In this document: piece after piece, positions 26,554 to 34,952 of the stretch
Numbering within the stretch: position 1 is the first letter of the stretch
Layout of the letters: every line of letters begins with the position of its first letter
Assembly: GCF_036169555.1 (NCBI RefSeq)
Contig: NZ_CP108032.1
Coordinates: 372,001-436,000, forward strand
Direction: 5' to 3'
Source of the DNA: Streptomyces sp. NBC_00306
Lineage (GTDB): Bacteria; Actinomycetota; Actinomycetes; Streptomycetales; Streptomycetaceae
DNA length: 64,000 nt
Notes under the pieces: generated by a model
The model's input: only the letters and a program-made list of their open reading frames with translations
What the model was told of the DNA's origin: nothing
The model's database searches: none
Position numbers and translations under genes: made by a program

Positions 26554-27258
26554 ATGGCCGGTCAGTTGTCCCCGGTTGAGGGTTCGTCCTGGTCCGATCG
26601 CGCGTCACGCAGCGTCGTCCGCCGGCTGATGTGGCCGGCCGCCGCGATCGGACTCGGCCTGGTCCTGATCACCGGCTCCTTCGATACCTCGGCGCAGACC
26701 ACGGCCCAGGGCATCACGCAGGGCACGACGAGTGCCGTCCCGCCCGTGGTCGCACAGGCTCCCGAACAGGACGCCGCCGCGGAAGAGAAGCCGGCGATGC
26801 CACCGTCCGCGCCGACGCGGCTGTCGATCCCCGCGATCGGCGTCGACGCGCCCTTCACCGGGCTGGCCATCGGGAAGTCCGGCCAGCTCGACGCTCCCCC
26901 TGCCGCCGACGACAATCTGGTCGGCTGGTTCAAGGACGGCGTCGCCCCCGGGGCGCGCGGGACGGCGATCGTCGCCGGTCATGTGGACACCAAGACCGGC
27001 CCCGCCGTGTTCGCACAGCTCAGTTCGGTGCTCCCGGGCACGAAGATCGACATCAAACGCAAGGACGGTACGACCGCGTACTTCCTTGTCGACTCGGTGG
27101 AGAGCTTCAGCAAGGCCAACTTCCCCAACGACCGTGTCTACGCCGACGCTCCGGACGCCCAGCTGCGGCTGATCACGTGCGGCGGCGACTACGACCACAA
27201 GGCCAAGGACTACACGGAGAACGTGGTCGTCTTCGCACACCTCGACGCAGCCGCATAG
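26554..27258 (+). CDS. Class F sortase
   Basis: Membrane-anchored transpeptidase of 234 residues. One N-terminal membrane span (about residues 26-42) is followed by a linker and a sortase barrel from about residue 85 (TRLSIPAIGVDAPF). Catalytic His143 (VAGHVD) and Cys209 (LITCGG) are clear. No arginine follows the cysteine: the segment GGDYDHKAKDYTENVVVFAH has K or H where the catalytic arginine is expected. I chose ATG 26554 behind AAGGAAAGG; a GTG 42 bases upstream is in frame but lacks a ribosome site. The candidate substrate is the preceding repeat protein. Confidence 0.9.
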   Translation: MAGQLSPVEGSSWSDRASRSVVRRLMWPAAAIGLGLVLITGSFDTSAQTTAQGITQGTTSAVPPVVAQAPEQDAAAEEKPAMPPSAPTRLSIPAIGVDAPFTGLAIGKSGQLDAPPAADDNLVGWFKDGVAPGARGTAIVAGHVDTKTGPAVFAQLSSVLPGTKIDIKRKDGTTAYFLVDSVESFSKANFPNDRVYADAPDAQLRLITCGGDYDHKAKDYTENVVVFAHLDAAA

Positions 27259-27446
27259 GGCAGGTCGGGAGTAGGGCCTCCGGGCCCCGATCCGAAGAGA
27301 GCCAGGGGCCGCAGGACGGGCCCCGGCCCCAACCGGGTCGGGGCCTCGGTCGTGCCCGGGCGCGGCCGGTGGCATGGATATGCGTGGACAGGCAACAAGC
27401 GAAGGGAACGGGATTCGAACGCAGTCGGATGGCGGAGGGACACGTC

Positions 27447-27611
27447 ATGAGCCAGACAGTTCTGGAAACCTTCCCCGCCGGTTCTCCCCGCGGGTCGTGG
27501 GACGCCGAGGAGTTCGCCGCCGAGCAACAGCAGCAGGGCGTCGCCGCCACCGTGGTGATGGACCTCGACACCGACTCGTTCGTCGTACGCGTCATCGACG
27601 CCGACGGCTGA
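27447..27611 (+). CDS. Small hypothetical protein (54 residues)
   Basis: Short acidic protein beginning MSQTVLETFPAGSPRGSWDA with a glutamine run (EQQQQG) and a C-terminal segment VVMDLDTDSFVVRVIDADG that looks like a beta hairpin. A GGAGGGA ribosome site precedes ATG 27447 at good distance, which is the main reason to accept it. No signal peptide or membrane span. It lies 188 bases after the sortase; a functional link is not evident. Confidence 0.6.
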   Translation: MSQTVLETFPAGSPRGSWDAEEFAAEQQQQGVAATVVMDLDTDSFVVRVIDADG

Positions 27612-27650
27612 GGGCTCTCTCTCATCGTCGGGCGCGACCGCGTCAGGCAG

Positions 27651-27746
27651 TCGCCGCTCGTCGGTTCGGCTGTGCCAGGTGGTCGCCGTTCGCCGGTTCG
27701 ACTGTGTCAGGCGGTCGCCGTTCGCCGGTTCGACTGTGTCAGGCGG
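27651..27746. repeat. 32-bp tandem repeat at the 3' end of the SDR gene
   Basis: Three head-to-tail 32-base units: 27651-27682 (several mismatches), 27683-27714 and 27715-27746 (identical to each other). The unit contains TCAGGCGGTCGCC, which read on the minus strand is the last codons and stop of the neighbouring SDR gene. It looks like repeated duplication of that gene end. There are no spacers, so it is not a CRISPR array. Confidence 0.9.
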
Positions 27747-28707
27747 TCGCCGCGAAGGCATCGACGCCCGTGAGTTCGGCCGACAGGACCCACAGCCGTG
27801 CCGCTTCCTCGGGATCGGTCGCATACGCCTTGACCCCGCTGGTCATCACGGCGTCGTCCGCGGCCGGTTCGGCGACATCGCAGTCCTCGCAGTAGAGGCC
27901 GCCCATTCCGTCCAGTTGCGCAGACGTCGCCGCCCACACCTGTGTCGCGGCGCCCTGCACCGGGGTCTTGAGGCCCTCCATCGTGACATTGCCCTCGGCG
28001 TCCACCCAGCCGGCGGCGATCATCTCCTCCCGCGGGAGGTGGCGGACGAGCGCGGTCGCGATGCCTCCCGGATGCAGGGAGAACGCCCGCACTCCGGAAC
28101 CCTGGCCCAGGGCGTCGAGCTGCACGGCGAACAGCACGTTGGCCGTCTTCGCCTGTCCGTACGCCTGCCACTTGTCGTAGCCGTGCTCGAACTGGACATC
28201 GTCCCAGCGGATTCCGGAGAACTGGTGGCCCCTGGAGGACACCGAGACCACGCGTCCGCCGCCCTGCGCGATGGCCGGCCACAGCCGGTTGACCAGGGCG
28301 AAGTGGCCCAGGTGATTGGTCGCGAACTGGGACTCCCAGCCCGGGCCGACACGCGTCTCGGGGGCGGCCATGATCCCGGCATTGTTGATCATCAGGTCGA
28401 TGCTGCGGCCGGAGGCGACGAAACGATCGGCGAACGTCCGTACGCTCTCCAGGTCGGCGAGGTCCAGTTCGTCCACTTCCACGCCGGCGATTCCCTCGAG
28501 CGCCTCCTCGGCCCGGGCAACCCGTCGTGCCGGTACCACCGCACGGGCGCCGGCGCCGGTCAGGGCGCGCACGGTCTCCAGCCCGATTCCCGAATAGCCG
28601 CCGGTGACGACGGCGAGTCTCCCGGTGAGGTCGATGCCGGCCAGGACGTCGTCCGTGGTGCTGAGTGCTCCGAACCCCGATCCGATGCTGTGCTGTCGTG
28701 GGTCCAT
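27739..28707 (-). CDS. Short-chain dehydrogenase/reductase
   Basis: 322-residue NAD(P)-dependent SDR of the long, WWOX/retinol-dehydrogenase-like subgroup. The cofactor motif VVTGGYSGIGLETV, the NNAG motif (LMINNAGIMA) and the catalytic YGQAK are all present. ATG at 28705-28707; the first 25 residues precede the Rossmann fold. The substrate is unknown. It is transcribed toward the small hypothetical gene, and its stop lies in a 32-bp tandem repeat. Confidence 0.9.
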   Translation of the reverse strand: MDPRQHSIGSGFGALSTTDDVLAGIDLTGRLAVVTGGYSGIGLETVRALTGAGARAVVPARRVARAEEALEGIAGVEVDELDLADLESVRTFADRFVASGRSIDLMINNAGIMAAPETRVGPGWESQFATNHLGHFALVNRLWPAIAQGGGRVVSVSSRGHQFSGIRWDDVQFEHGYDKWQAYGQAKTANVLFAVQLDALGQGSGVRAFSLHPGGIATALVRHLPREEMIAAGWVDAEGNVTMEGLKTPVQGAATQVWAATSAQLDGMGGLYCEDCDVAEPAADDAVMTSGVKAYATDPEEAARLWVLSAELTGVDAFAATA

Positions 28708-28845
28708 ACTTTTCAGCCTACGCGCGGGGGCGCGAGCCCGCGCGTAGGCTGGATCGGCGCCCGGCCGGGCACACACCGCAGCCGCCGCGCCACCCTGTGT
28801 CGATGAATTGTCGACCCGCACGGTCGAGATGTCAGGATGAGGACT

Positions 28846-29337
28846 ATGACGATCAAGGTGTACTTCGACATCAGCATCAATGACGCACCCGCCGGCCGGA
28901 TCGAGTTCGATCTGTTCGACGACGTGGTGCCCAAGACCGCGGAGAACTTCCGCGCGCTCGCCACCGGCGAGAAGGGCTACGGCTACAAGGGCGCGCCCTT
29001 CCACCGGGTCATTCCTCAGTTCATGCTCCAGGGTGGCGACTTCACCGCGGGCAACGGCACGGGCGGCCGCAGCATCTACGGCGCGAAGTTCGAGGACGAG
29101 AACTTCCAGCTCAAGCACGACAGGCCGTTCCTGCTGTCGATGGCGAACTCGGGTCCGAACAGCAACGGCTCGCAGTTCTTCATCACGACGATCCCCACCC
29201 CGTGGCTGGACGGCAAGCACGTCGTGTTCGGCGAGGTCACGTCGGGCCAGGACCTCGTGACGAAGATCGAGAGCTACGGCTCGCAGAACGGGCGTACCTC
29301 CGCGAGCATCGCCATCACCGAGTCCGGGACGCTCTGA
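28846..29337 (+). CDS. Peptidyl-prolyl cis-trans isomerase (cyclophilin A type)
   Basis: Cytoplasmic cyclophilin of 163 residues that accelerates proline isomerisation during folding. Characteristic stretches are [15 protein letters not shown] and [18 protein letters not shown], which include the catalytic Arg and the cyclosporin-contact residues, and [12 protein letters not shown]. No signal peptide. I prefer ATG 28846 (MTIKVYF); an in-frame ATG nine bases upstream (28837) would add MRT. It is followed by a strong hairpin. Confidence 0.95.
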   Translation: MTIKVYFDISINDAPAGRIEFDLFDDVVPKTAENFRALATGEKGYGYKGAPFHRVIPQFMLQGGDFTAGNGTGGRSIYGAKFEDENFQLKHDRPFLLSMANSGPNSNGSQFFITTIPTPWLDGKHVVFGEVTSGQDLVTKIESYGSQNGRTSASIAITESGTL

Positions 29338-29359
29338 CCCTTCGCCCGGCACAGGTCCA

Positions 29360-29386
29360 GGGCAGGGGGCGCGATGCCCCCTGCCC
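29360..29386. terminator. Hairpin terminator after the cyclophilin gene
   Basis: Perfect 11-bp inverted repeat GGGCAGGGGGC / GCCCCCTGCCC with loop GCGAT, 22 bases after the stop. It can also serve the convergent azlCD operon. Confidence 0.85.
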
Positions 29387-29532
29387 CCGGACCGGCACAT
29401 GACACCCTCCTCACGGCCGGGCGCCGCGAGCGCCTGCGCCCTGCAACAGCCGTACCACGGAACGCTGTTGCACACGCCCGTCGATGCCGGCGGCGCAAGC
29501 CGTCTCCGCCGTACGGCAGCGGCAGCGGCAGC

Positions 29533-29847
29533 TCAGACCCACAGCCTGAGCAGTGCCGTCACCACGACCGCCGCGAGCAGTGAGACGACGAGCGGGACAC
29601 GCAGCAGCCGCAGCCCGAGCGCGACACCGAGACCCGCGAGCAGCGTGAGATCCAGGTCGCGCCAGCCGGGGCCGACCGTCTCCACCAGCACGAATCCCGC
29701 CAGCAACGCGGGCGCGAGCAGCGCGATGACGGACCGCGCACGGTCGGGCAGTTCCCGGCCCCCCAGGACGACGGGGCCGACGGCCTTGAAGGCAAAGCTC
29801 ACCAGGGCTGTCGCGGCTATGGCGATCCAGAGGGTGGTCATGGTCAT
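29533..29847 (-). CDS. azlD: AzlD-family branched-chain amino acid exporter subunit
   Basis: Small membrane protein of 104 residues with about four hydrophobic segments and the conserved ALVSFAFKAVGPVVLGGRELP opening of the AzlD family. It pairs with AzlC to export branched-chain amino acids or analogues. The ATG at 29845-29847 overlaps the azlC stop (ATGA), which supports a complex made in fixed ratio. Confidence 0.92.
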   Translation of the reverse strand: MTMTTLWIAIAATALVSFAFKAVGPVVLGGRELPDRARSVIALLAPALLAGFVLVETVGPGWRDLDLTLLAGLGVALGLRLLRVPLVVSLLAAVVVTALLRLWV

Positions 29848-30638
29848 CGCGCTGCGTCCTCCGTCTCGGCCGACTCCGTCTCGGCGGACCCGGTCTCGTC
29901 CGACCCGGTCTCGGCCTTGGCTTCCGCGCCCGCAGGCTCAGCCTCGCCTGGTGTGCCGGCCCTGCTCCCCGACGTCTTCCGCGGTACGAACAGGGCGATC
30001 AGAGCGGCCGACGCCGACCCGATCAAGGCGGGTCCTGTCGGCAGGAAGATCACCAGAACACCGGCGACGACGGCACCGAGCACGGCCGCGGCACGATTCG
30101 CGCGCTCCTTGCGCACCTCGTCGAGCAGGAGCGCGACGAAGAACGCCGGAGTGAGCACGTCCAGACCGAGCGTATGGAGGAGATCCGCGTCCGGCGCCAG
30201 CACGACACCCACGACGGTTCCGCCGATCCACGCCGGCCACTGGACCGCGGTCGCGCCGAGGAGCAGGTCACGGTCGAATCGGCCGCCGCCGCGGTGTGCG
30301 GCGACCCAGGAGCCGTCGACCACGGTCTGTCCCTCCAGCGATCGGCGCACCGGCCCGCCCCGCAGATCACCGGCCACGGCGATACCCATGGGCAGGAACC
30401 TGCTGTTGATCAGAGCCGCGGCGGCGACGGCCGTCACCACTCCGCCGCCCGCGCCCAGCGTCGCGAGCAGGGCGAACTGCGCCGAGCCCGAGAACACGAT
30501 CACCGAGCACACGATCGGGGCGACCGTGCCCCAGTCCTGGGTCTGCGACAGGGCGCCGAAGCTCACGGCGAGCGCGAACGCCGCCATGGCGAGCCCTGAT
30601 CCGACGGCCATGCCTTCCCTGAACCGTGCAGCGTTCAT
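29844..30638 (-). CDS. azlC: AzlC-family branched-chain amino acid exporter
   Basis: Membrane protein of 264 residues. The family pattern FSGSAQFALLATLGAGGG and INSRFLPMGIAVA is plain, and several membrane spans follow. The last 45 residues are a hydrophilic low-complexity tail of repeated E, T, S, A and G (EAKAETGSDETGSAETESAE), unusual for the family and probably cytoplasmic. It forms the exporter with AzlD. It is divergent from the CGNR regulator gene with 57 bases between the starts, a common arrangement for a transporter and its regulator. Confidence 0.93.
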   Translation of the reverse strand: MNAARFREGMAVGSGLAMAAFALAVSFGALSQTQDWGTVAPIVCSVIVFSGSAQFALLATLGAGGGVVTAVAAAALINSRFLPMGIAVAGDLRGGPVRRSLEGQTVVDGSWVAAHRGGGRFDRDLLLGATAVQWPAWIGGTVVGVVLAPDADLLHTLGLDVLTPAFFVALLLDEVRKERANRAAAVLGAVVAGVLVIFLPTGPALIGSASAALIALFVPRKTSGSRAGTPGEAEPAGAEAKAETGSDETGSAETESAETEDAAR

Positions 30639-30695
30639 GCCTTCAGGCTAACACCCATGAGGCCCTTATGGTCGTTAGAGAGGTAGGCTGGTCCC

Positions 30696-31319
30696 GTGAA
30701 TGAGGAAGGTCCTGCGACCACGGCCGACGTCGCGATGATCGGCGGACACCCGGTGCTCGATTTCGTCAACACCGTCGCCTGGCGCCATGACGATGCACGC
30801 CGAGCGGATCGCGTGAACGGTGCGGACGGATGGGCCCGTTGGGGTGTCGCGGCCGGGGTGCTCCGGTCCGGAGCAACCGCCGGGCAGGACGCGGACGAGC
30901 CGGCGCTGCTCGCCCTGGTCGAGCTGCGCGAGGCCCTGTGGGCCGTCCTCGACGCCCTGGTCGATGACCGGCCGCTGCCGCGGCCCGCATGGGATTCCGT
31001 ACGCCGCGCCCTGGTCGAGGCCAGAGCGACGGCCGCACTGCCCCCCACCCTTCCGCTGCGCTGGCAGCCCGCCCCGCCCGGCCTCGCCGCACTCCGGGGC
31101 ACGCTGGCCCTGCAAGCCGAGCAACTCCTGGCAAGCGACGACCTGCGCCGCATCCACCGCTGCGCGGGCCCCGGCTGCGGCTGGTTCTTCCTGGACCGCA
31201 GTCGCGCGGGCACACGCCGCTGGTGCAGCTCCGGCGACTGCGGGAACAGGGACCGCGCGCGCCGGCACTACGCCCGGAAGCACCCGTCGGCAGGCCCGCA
31301 GGGCAGCAAGGCGCCCTGA
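30696..31319 (+). CDS. CGNR zinc-finger (ABATE-domain) regulator
   Basis: Protein of 207 residues with the usual two-part design: an N-terminal ABATE domain beginning IGGHPVLDFVNTVAWR, and a C-terminal CGNR zinc finger with cysteines in HRCAGPGCGWFFLD and RWCSSGDCGNRDRARRH. This family is thought to include stress-response transcription factors. The GTG start follows AGAGGTAGG. Divergent placement from azlC suggests it controls the exporter (inference). Confidence 0.9.
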   Translation: MNEEGPATTADVAMIGGHPVLDFVNTVAWRHDDARRADRVNGADGWARWGVAAGVLRSGATAGQDADEPALLALVELREALWAVLDALVDDRPLPRPAWDSVRRALVEARATAALPPTLPLRWQPAPPGLAALRGTLALQAEQLLASDDLRRIHRCAGPGCGWFFLDRSRAGTRRWCSSGDCGNRDRARRHYARKHPSAGPQGSKAP

Positions 31320-31320
31320 G

Positions 31321-32133
31321 ACACGCGCCGACACGATCCCGCGGACCAACCAGCTTCTGCGCGATCTGTTCGACGCCGTCACCGGTGCCGCCGAAGTCCT
31401 CGGTGTCGACGCCGACTTCCGCACCCAGGCCCGGTCGGCGCGGGCCCGGCTCGCCGTGATGAAGGTCGGCGCGCACGGACAGCTCCAGGAGTGGCAACAG
31501 GACTGGGACGCCGGCGCCCCCGAGCGGCAGCACCGGCACATCTCTCATCTGTACGGGCTGCATCCGAGCAACCAGATCAGCCGCACCCGTACGCCCGAGC
31601 TGTTCGCCGCCGCCCGGACGACCCTGGTGCAGCGCGGGGACGCGGGCACGGGCTGGTCGCTCGCCTGGAAGATCAACTTCTGGGCGCGGCTCCAGGAGGG
31701 CGAGCGTTCCCATCAGTTGCTGTCCGACCTGCTCACACCCGAGCGGACCGCGCCCAACCTGTTCGATCTGCATCCGCCGTTCCAGATCGACGGCAACTTC
31801 GGTGCCACGGCCAGGATCACGGAATGGTTCGTGCAGAGCCAGCACGATGAGGTGCAGCTGCTGCCCGCACTGCCGCCGGGCCTGCCGAACGGCAGTGTCC
31901 GGGGTCTGTTGGCGCGCGGCGGCTTCGAGGTCGATGTGACCTGGGCGGGCGGCGTACTGACCGAGGCGGTGCTGCGGGCGCGGGCGAGCGGGCCCGCGCG
32001 GCTCCGTACTGCACGCGCCGTGACGGTGACGACGTCCACCGGGGTACAGGTGCCGGTCACGCGTCCGGAGTCCGGTGTCACGGCCTTCACCGCGGTGACG
32101 GGCACGCACTATCGAATCCGCCCCGCGCAGTAG
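31321..32133 (+). pseudogene. GH95 alpha-L-fucosidase gene remnant (C-terminal third)
   Basis: An open frame of 271 codons, entered without a start codon, begins directly behind the stop of the CGNR gene. It reads as the C-terminal part of a glycoside hydrolase family 95 enzyme: GQLQEWQQDWD, HRHISHLYGLHPSNQI, GTGWSLAWKINFWARLQEG, PPFQIDGNFGATARITEW and QLLPALPPGLPNGSV. Family members are about 750 or more residues, so roughly two thirds, including most of the catalytic barrel, is missing. The frame is undamaged to the stop, implying a recent deletion. No ribosome site or signal peptide is visible, so expression is unlikely. Confidence 0.85.
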
Positions 32134-32205
32134 GCCATCGCATCTGCTCCCGCGTGCGTCACACGGGAGCAGGTGCACGTCCGGCCCGGCGGGCTCGCGC
32201 CCTCG

Positions 32206-32445
32206 CTACTGCTGGTACGACTCGACCTCGTCGATCGGGCGCGCCCGGGCGTCCGCCGGGTCCTCGCCCGCCTCGACACGCGCACGGCGCTGGCGGAGCA
32301 GGTCCCAGCACTGATCGAGGCGCTGTTCCAACTGCTCCAGCCTGGCCCGCTCGGCGGCGTCCAGACCCGAGCCGGGCGCCTGGGAGCGGAGCTGGTGCTC
32401 CTCCGCGACCAGGGCGTCGATCGTCTGAAGAATGTCATCCGGCAT
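32206..32445 (-). CDS. DUF2630 family small protein
   Basis: 79-residue acidic helical protein (MPDDILQTIDALVAEEHQLR, then ARLEQLEQRLDQCWDLLRQR) matching the DUF2630 pattern known from actinobacteria. It probably forms a coiled-coil hairpin. ATG 32443-32445 follows GAGGAG. The frame continues upstream without support. Function unknown. Confidence 0.85.
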   Translation of the reverse strand: MPDDILQTIDALVAEEHQLRSQAPGSGLDAAERARLEQLEQRLDQCWDLLRQRRARVEAGEDPADARARPIDEVESYQQ

Positions 32446-32755
32446 CGTGTGCTCCTCGGAGTGACGTGTCATGGGGGAGATCGCGGTCGCCCTCTTCACG
32501 ACTGTAGCCCTCCCCCGGGCACCGGACGCGGTCGGCGGCGGCCGGGCGGGAACGCACCATGAGGTCTCGCGCCGACCCCTACGGTGGCCACCGTGCACCC
32601 GACGCTCTCCACCGCACCCCGACCGGGCCCGAGCATCCGACTCCCGACGCAGTTGACCTCAAGTTTGGTTGAGGTCCTAGCTTTGTCCGTGCGCCCCGGG
32701 CCATGCCGGCCGACGGGATCCGAGCGCCGGCCCACACTCTCCGGAGGCACCGCCC
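32446..32755. other. Intergenic region upstream of the ABC exporter
   Basis: 310 bases between the DUF2630 gene (minus) and the ABC exporter (plus). The notable content is a SoxR-type promoter at 32653-32683, followed by a leader of about 70 bases and a CCGGAGG ribosome site. No gene is supported. Confidence 0.6.
32653..32683 (+). promoter_or_regulatory. SoxR/MerR-type promoter with dyad operator
   Basis: A -35 hexamer TTGACC (32653-32658) and a -10 like TAGCTT (32678-32683) are separated by 19 bases, the over-long spacer typical of MerR-family activated promoters. The spacer contains CCTCAAGTTTGGTTGAGG (32657-32674), whose outer arms CCTCAA/TTGAGG equal those of the enteric SoxR box. Downstream is an ABC exporter. 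Streptomyces SoxR is known to activate an ABC transporter gene among a few targets. No soxR gene lies in this window. Confidence 0.75.
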
Positions 32756-34645
32756 ATGGACATGGAAGTCACCGCGTGGACATCGCTGCACAGCGCGATG
32801 AACGCCCAGGAGGACAGGAGGCCGTTCTCCCGGGCCACCCTCCGCCGCATCGGCGCATTCGCCCGGCCCCATCGCGGCGAGGTCTACCGGTTCCTGCTGC
32901 TGAGCGTGATCACCGCCCTGCTCGCCGTCGCCACGCCGGTGCTCGCGGGGCGGGTCGTGGACGCGATCGTCAAGGGACATGACTCGGGCACGGTCACCCG
33001 CCTCGCTCTGCTGATCGCCGTCATCGCGGTCGCGGAGGCCGGGCTCGGTCTGCTCACCCGCCGTCTGTCGGCGACGCTCGGCGAGGGCCTGATCCTCGAT
33101 CTGCGGACGGCGGTCTTCGACCACGTGCAGCGGATGCCGGTCGCGTTCTTCACCCGGACCCGCACCGGCGCACTCGTCAGCCGGCTCAACAACGACGTCA
33201 TCGGAGCGCAGCGGGCGTTCAGCAACACGCTTTCCGGTGTGGTCTCCAACCTCGTGACCCTGTTGCTCACCCTCGCCGTGATGGTGAGCATTTCCTGGCA
33301 GATCACCCTGCTCGCGCTCGTTCTGCTGCCGGTGTTCGTCATCCCCGCCCGCCGTATGGGTGCCCGGATGGCCCGGCTCCAGCGTGAGGCCGCGCAGCAC
33401 AACGCCGCCATGGGGACCCAGATGACCGAGCGTTTCTCCGCCCCCGGCGCGACGCTGGTCAAGCTGTTCGGCCGGCCCGCCGACGAGTCGGCCGAGTTCG
33501 CCGCCCGAGCCCGCCGGGTGCGGGACATCGGCATCCGTACCGCCATGGCCCAGTCCGTCTTCATCACCGCGCTCACCCTGGTGTCCGCGCTGGCGCTCGC
33601 CCTGGTCTACGGGCTCGGCGGCTACTACGCGCTCCGCGGCACTCTGGAGCCGGGCGCCGTGGTGGCCCTCGCACTGCTCCTCACCCGCCTCTACGCCCCG
33701 CTGACCGCACTGGCCGGCGCGCGGGTGGAGGTGATGAGCGCCCTGGTCAGCTTCGAGCGGGTCTTCGAGGTCCTCGATCTGAAGCCGCTGATCGCCGAGA
33801 AGCCGGACGCCCGCCGCGTACCGGACGGGCCCGTGTCGGTGGAGTTCGACGGCGTGCGCTTCGGCTACCCCTCCGCCGACAAGGTCTCTCTCGCCTCGCT
33901 CGAAGAGGTGGCCACGCTCGACTCCCGCGGTGGCACGGAGGTGCTGCACGACGTCTCGTTCCGCGCCGAACCCGGACGGATGGTCGCCCTGGTCGGCTCG
34001 TCCGGCGCGGGCAAGTCGACGATCGCTCAGCTCCTGCCGAGGCTCTACGACGCGGACGCGGGCTCGGTACGTCTGAACGGCATCGACGTGCGCGACCTGA
34101 CCGCGGACTCGATCCGCGACACCATCGGCATGGTCACCCAGGACGGCCACCTCTTCCACGAGTCCGTCCGGGCCAATCTGCTGCTCGCCCGGCCGGACGC
34201 CTCCGAGGACGACATCTGGGACGCACTGCGGCGTTCGCGTCTCGACGGACTCGTGGCCTCACTGCCCGACGGTCTGGACACCGTCGTGGGCGAGCGCGGC
34301 TACCGTCTCTCCGGCGGAGAACGTCAACGGCTCACGATCGCCCGCCTTCTGCTGGCCCGTCAGCGGGTCGTCATCCTCGACGAGGCGACCGCACATCTCG
34401 ACTCCACCTCGGAAGCGGCCGTCCAGGAAGCGCTGGCGGAGGCGCTGGAGGGGCGTACCGCCGTCGTGATCGCCCACCGGCTCTCCACCGTACGGGCGGC
34501 CGATCTGATCCTCGTGGTCGAGGACGGCAGGGTCGTCGAACGGGGCACCCACAGCGAGCTGCTGGCCGAGGGCGGCCGCTACGAGCAGTTGTACCGGACG
34601 CAGTTCGACCGCCCGGGCACCGCGGAGGCGCAGCCGGTCCGCTGA
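32756..34645 (+). CDS. ABC exporter half-transporter (TMD-NBD), probable drug/redox-compound efflux
   Basis: 629-residue half-transporter. The N-terminal half has six membrane segments beginning near residue 45. The nucleotide-binding domain has Walker A VGSSGAGKST (about 413-422), signature LSGGERQR (from about 518) and Walker B VVILDEATAHLD, then the H-loop in VIAHRLST. It acts as a dimer exporting lipophilic compounds, peptides or drugs. A region of about 25 residues between the two domains (SADKVSLASLEEVATLDSRG) is an unusual insert in the NBD beta subdomain. The SoxR-type promoter upstream suggests induction by redox-active molecules. Confidence 0.93.
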   Translation: MDMEVTAWTSLHSAMNAQEDRRPFSRATLRRIGAFARPHRGEVYRFLLLSVITALLAVATPVLAGRVVDAIVKGHDSGTVTRLALLIAVIAVAEAGLGLLTRRLSATLGEGLILDLRTAVFDHVQRMPVAFFTRTRTGALVSRLNNDVIGAQRAFSNTLSGVVSNLVTLLLTLAVMVSISWQITLLALVLLPVFVIPARRMGARMARLQREAAQHNAAMGTQMTERFSAPGATLVKLFGRPADESAEFAARARRVRDIGIRTAMAQSVFITALTLVSALALALVYGLGGYYALRGTLEPGAVVALALLLTRLYAPLTALAGARVEVMSALVSFERVFEVLDLKPLIAEKPDARRVPDGPVSVEFDGVRFGYPSADKVSLASLEEVATLDSRGGTEVLHDVSFRAEPGRMVALVGSSGAGKSTIAQLLPRLYDADAGSVRLNGIDVRDLTADSIRDTIGMVTQDGHLFHESVRANLLLARPDASEDDIWDALRRSRLDGLVASLPDGLDTVVGERGYRLSGGERQRLTIARLLLARQRVVILDEATAHLDSTSEAAVQEALAEALEGRTAVVIAHRLSTVRAADLILVVEDGRVVERGTHSELLAEGGRYEQLYRTQFDRPGTAEAQPVR

Positions 34646-34661
34646 ACCGGCGGACGCGCCG

Positions 34662-34952
34662 TCAGTCCTTGACGACGTTCCCGTTCTCGTCGACGACGAC
34701 CGTGCTCCAGTACTTGTCCCACTTGTCGTCGACGTGCTCGGGAACCTTGCCCTTCGGGTAGCGGACGTATCCCTTGGGCGGTTCCTCGTCGTCGGGGACA
34801 CAGGCGCTGCCGGTGGTGCCCCCGACGGCCTTGACCGGATACTCGCCGTTGCTGCAGATGGCGTCCTCCATCGAGCAGCCGGTGACCAGGAAGGCCGCGG
34901 CCACCCCCGCCGCGGCAAGGGAGGAGTACCGGAGTCGTCGGTGCTTCAGCAT
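34662..34952 (-). CDS. SCO0607-like lipoprotein
   Basis: Small lipoprotein of 96 residues. A basic start, a hydrophobic stretch (SLAAAGVAAAFLV) and lipobox VTGC place it on the outer face of the membrane. The mature part is short, acidic and has two more cysteines that may pair (AICSNGEYP, SACVPDD). The pattern resembles the SCO0607 family of Streptomyces lipoproteins of unknown role. I chose ATG 34950-34952; a TTG two codons upstream is possible. It converges on the ABC exporter gene with 16 bases between stops. Confidence 0.85.
   Translation of the reverse strand: MLKHRRLRYSSLAAAGVAAAFLVTGCSMEDAICSNGEYPVKAVGGTTGSACVPDDEEPPKGYVRYPKGKVPEHVDDKWDKYWSTVVVDENGNVVKD

Noticed and set aside
27651..27746. 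Possible CRISPR repeats of 32 bp
   Set aside because: Units are directly adjacent without spacers, only three copies, and derive from the neighbouring gene end.
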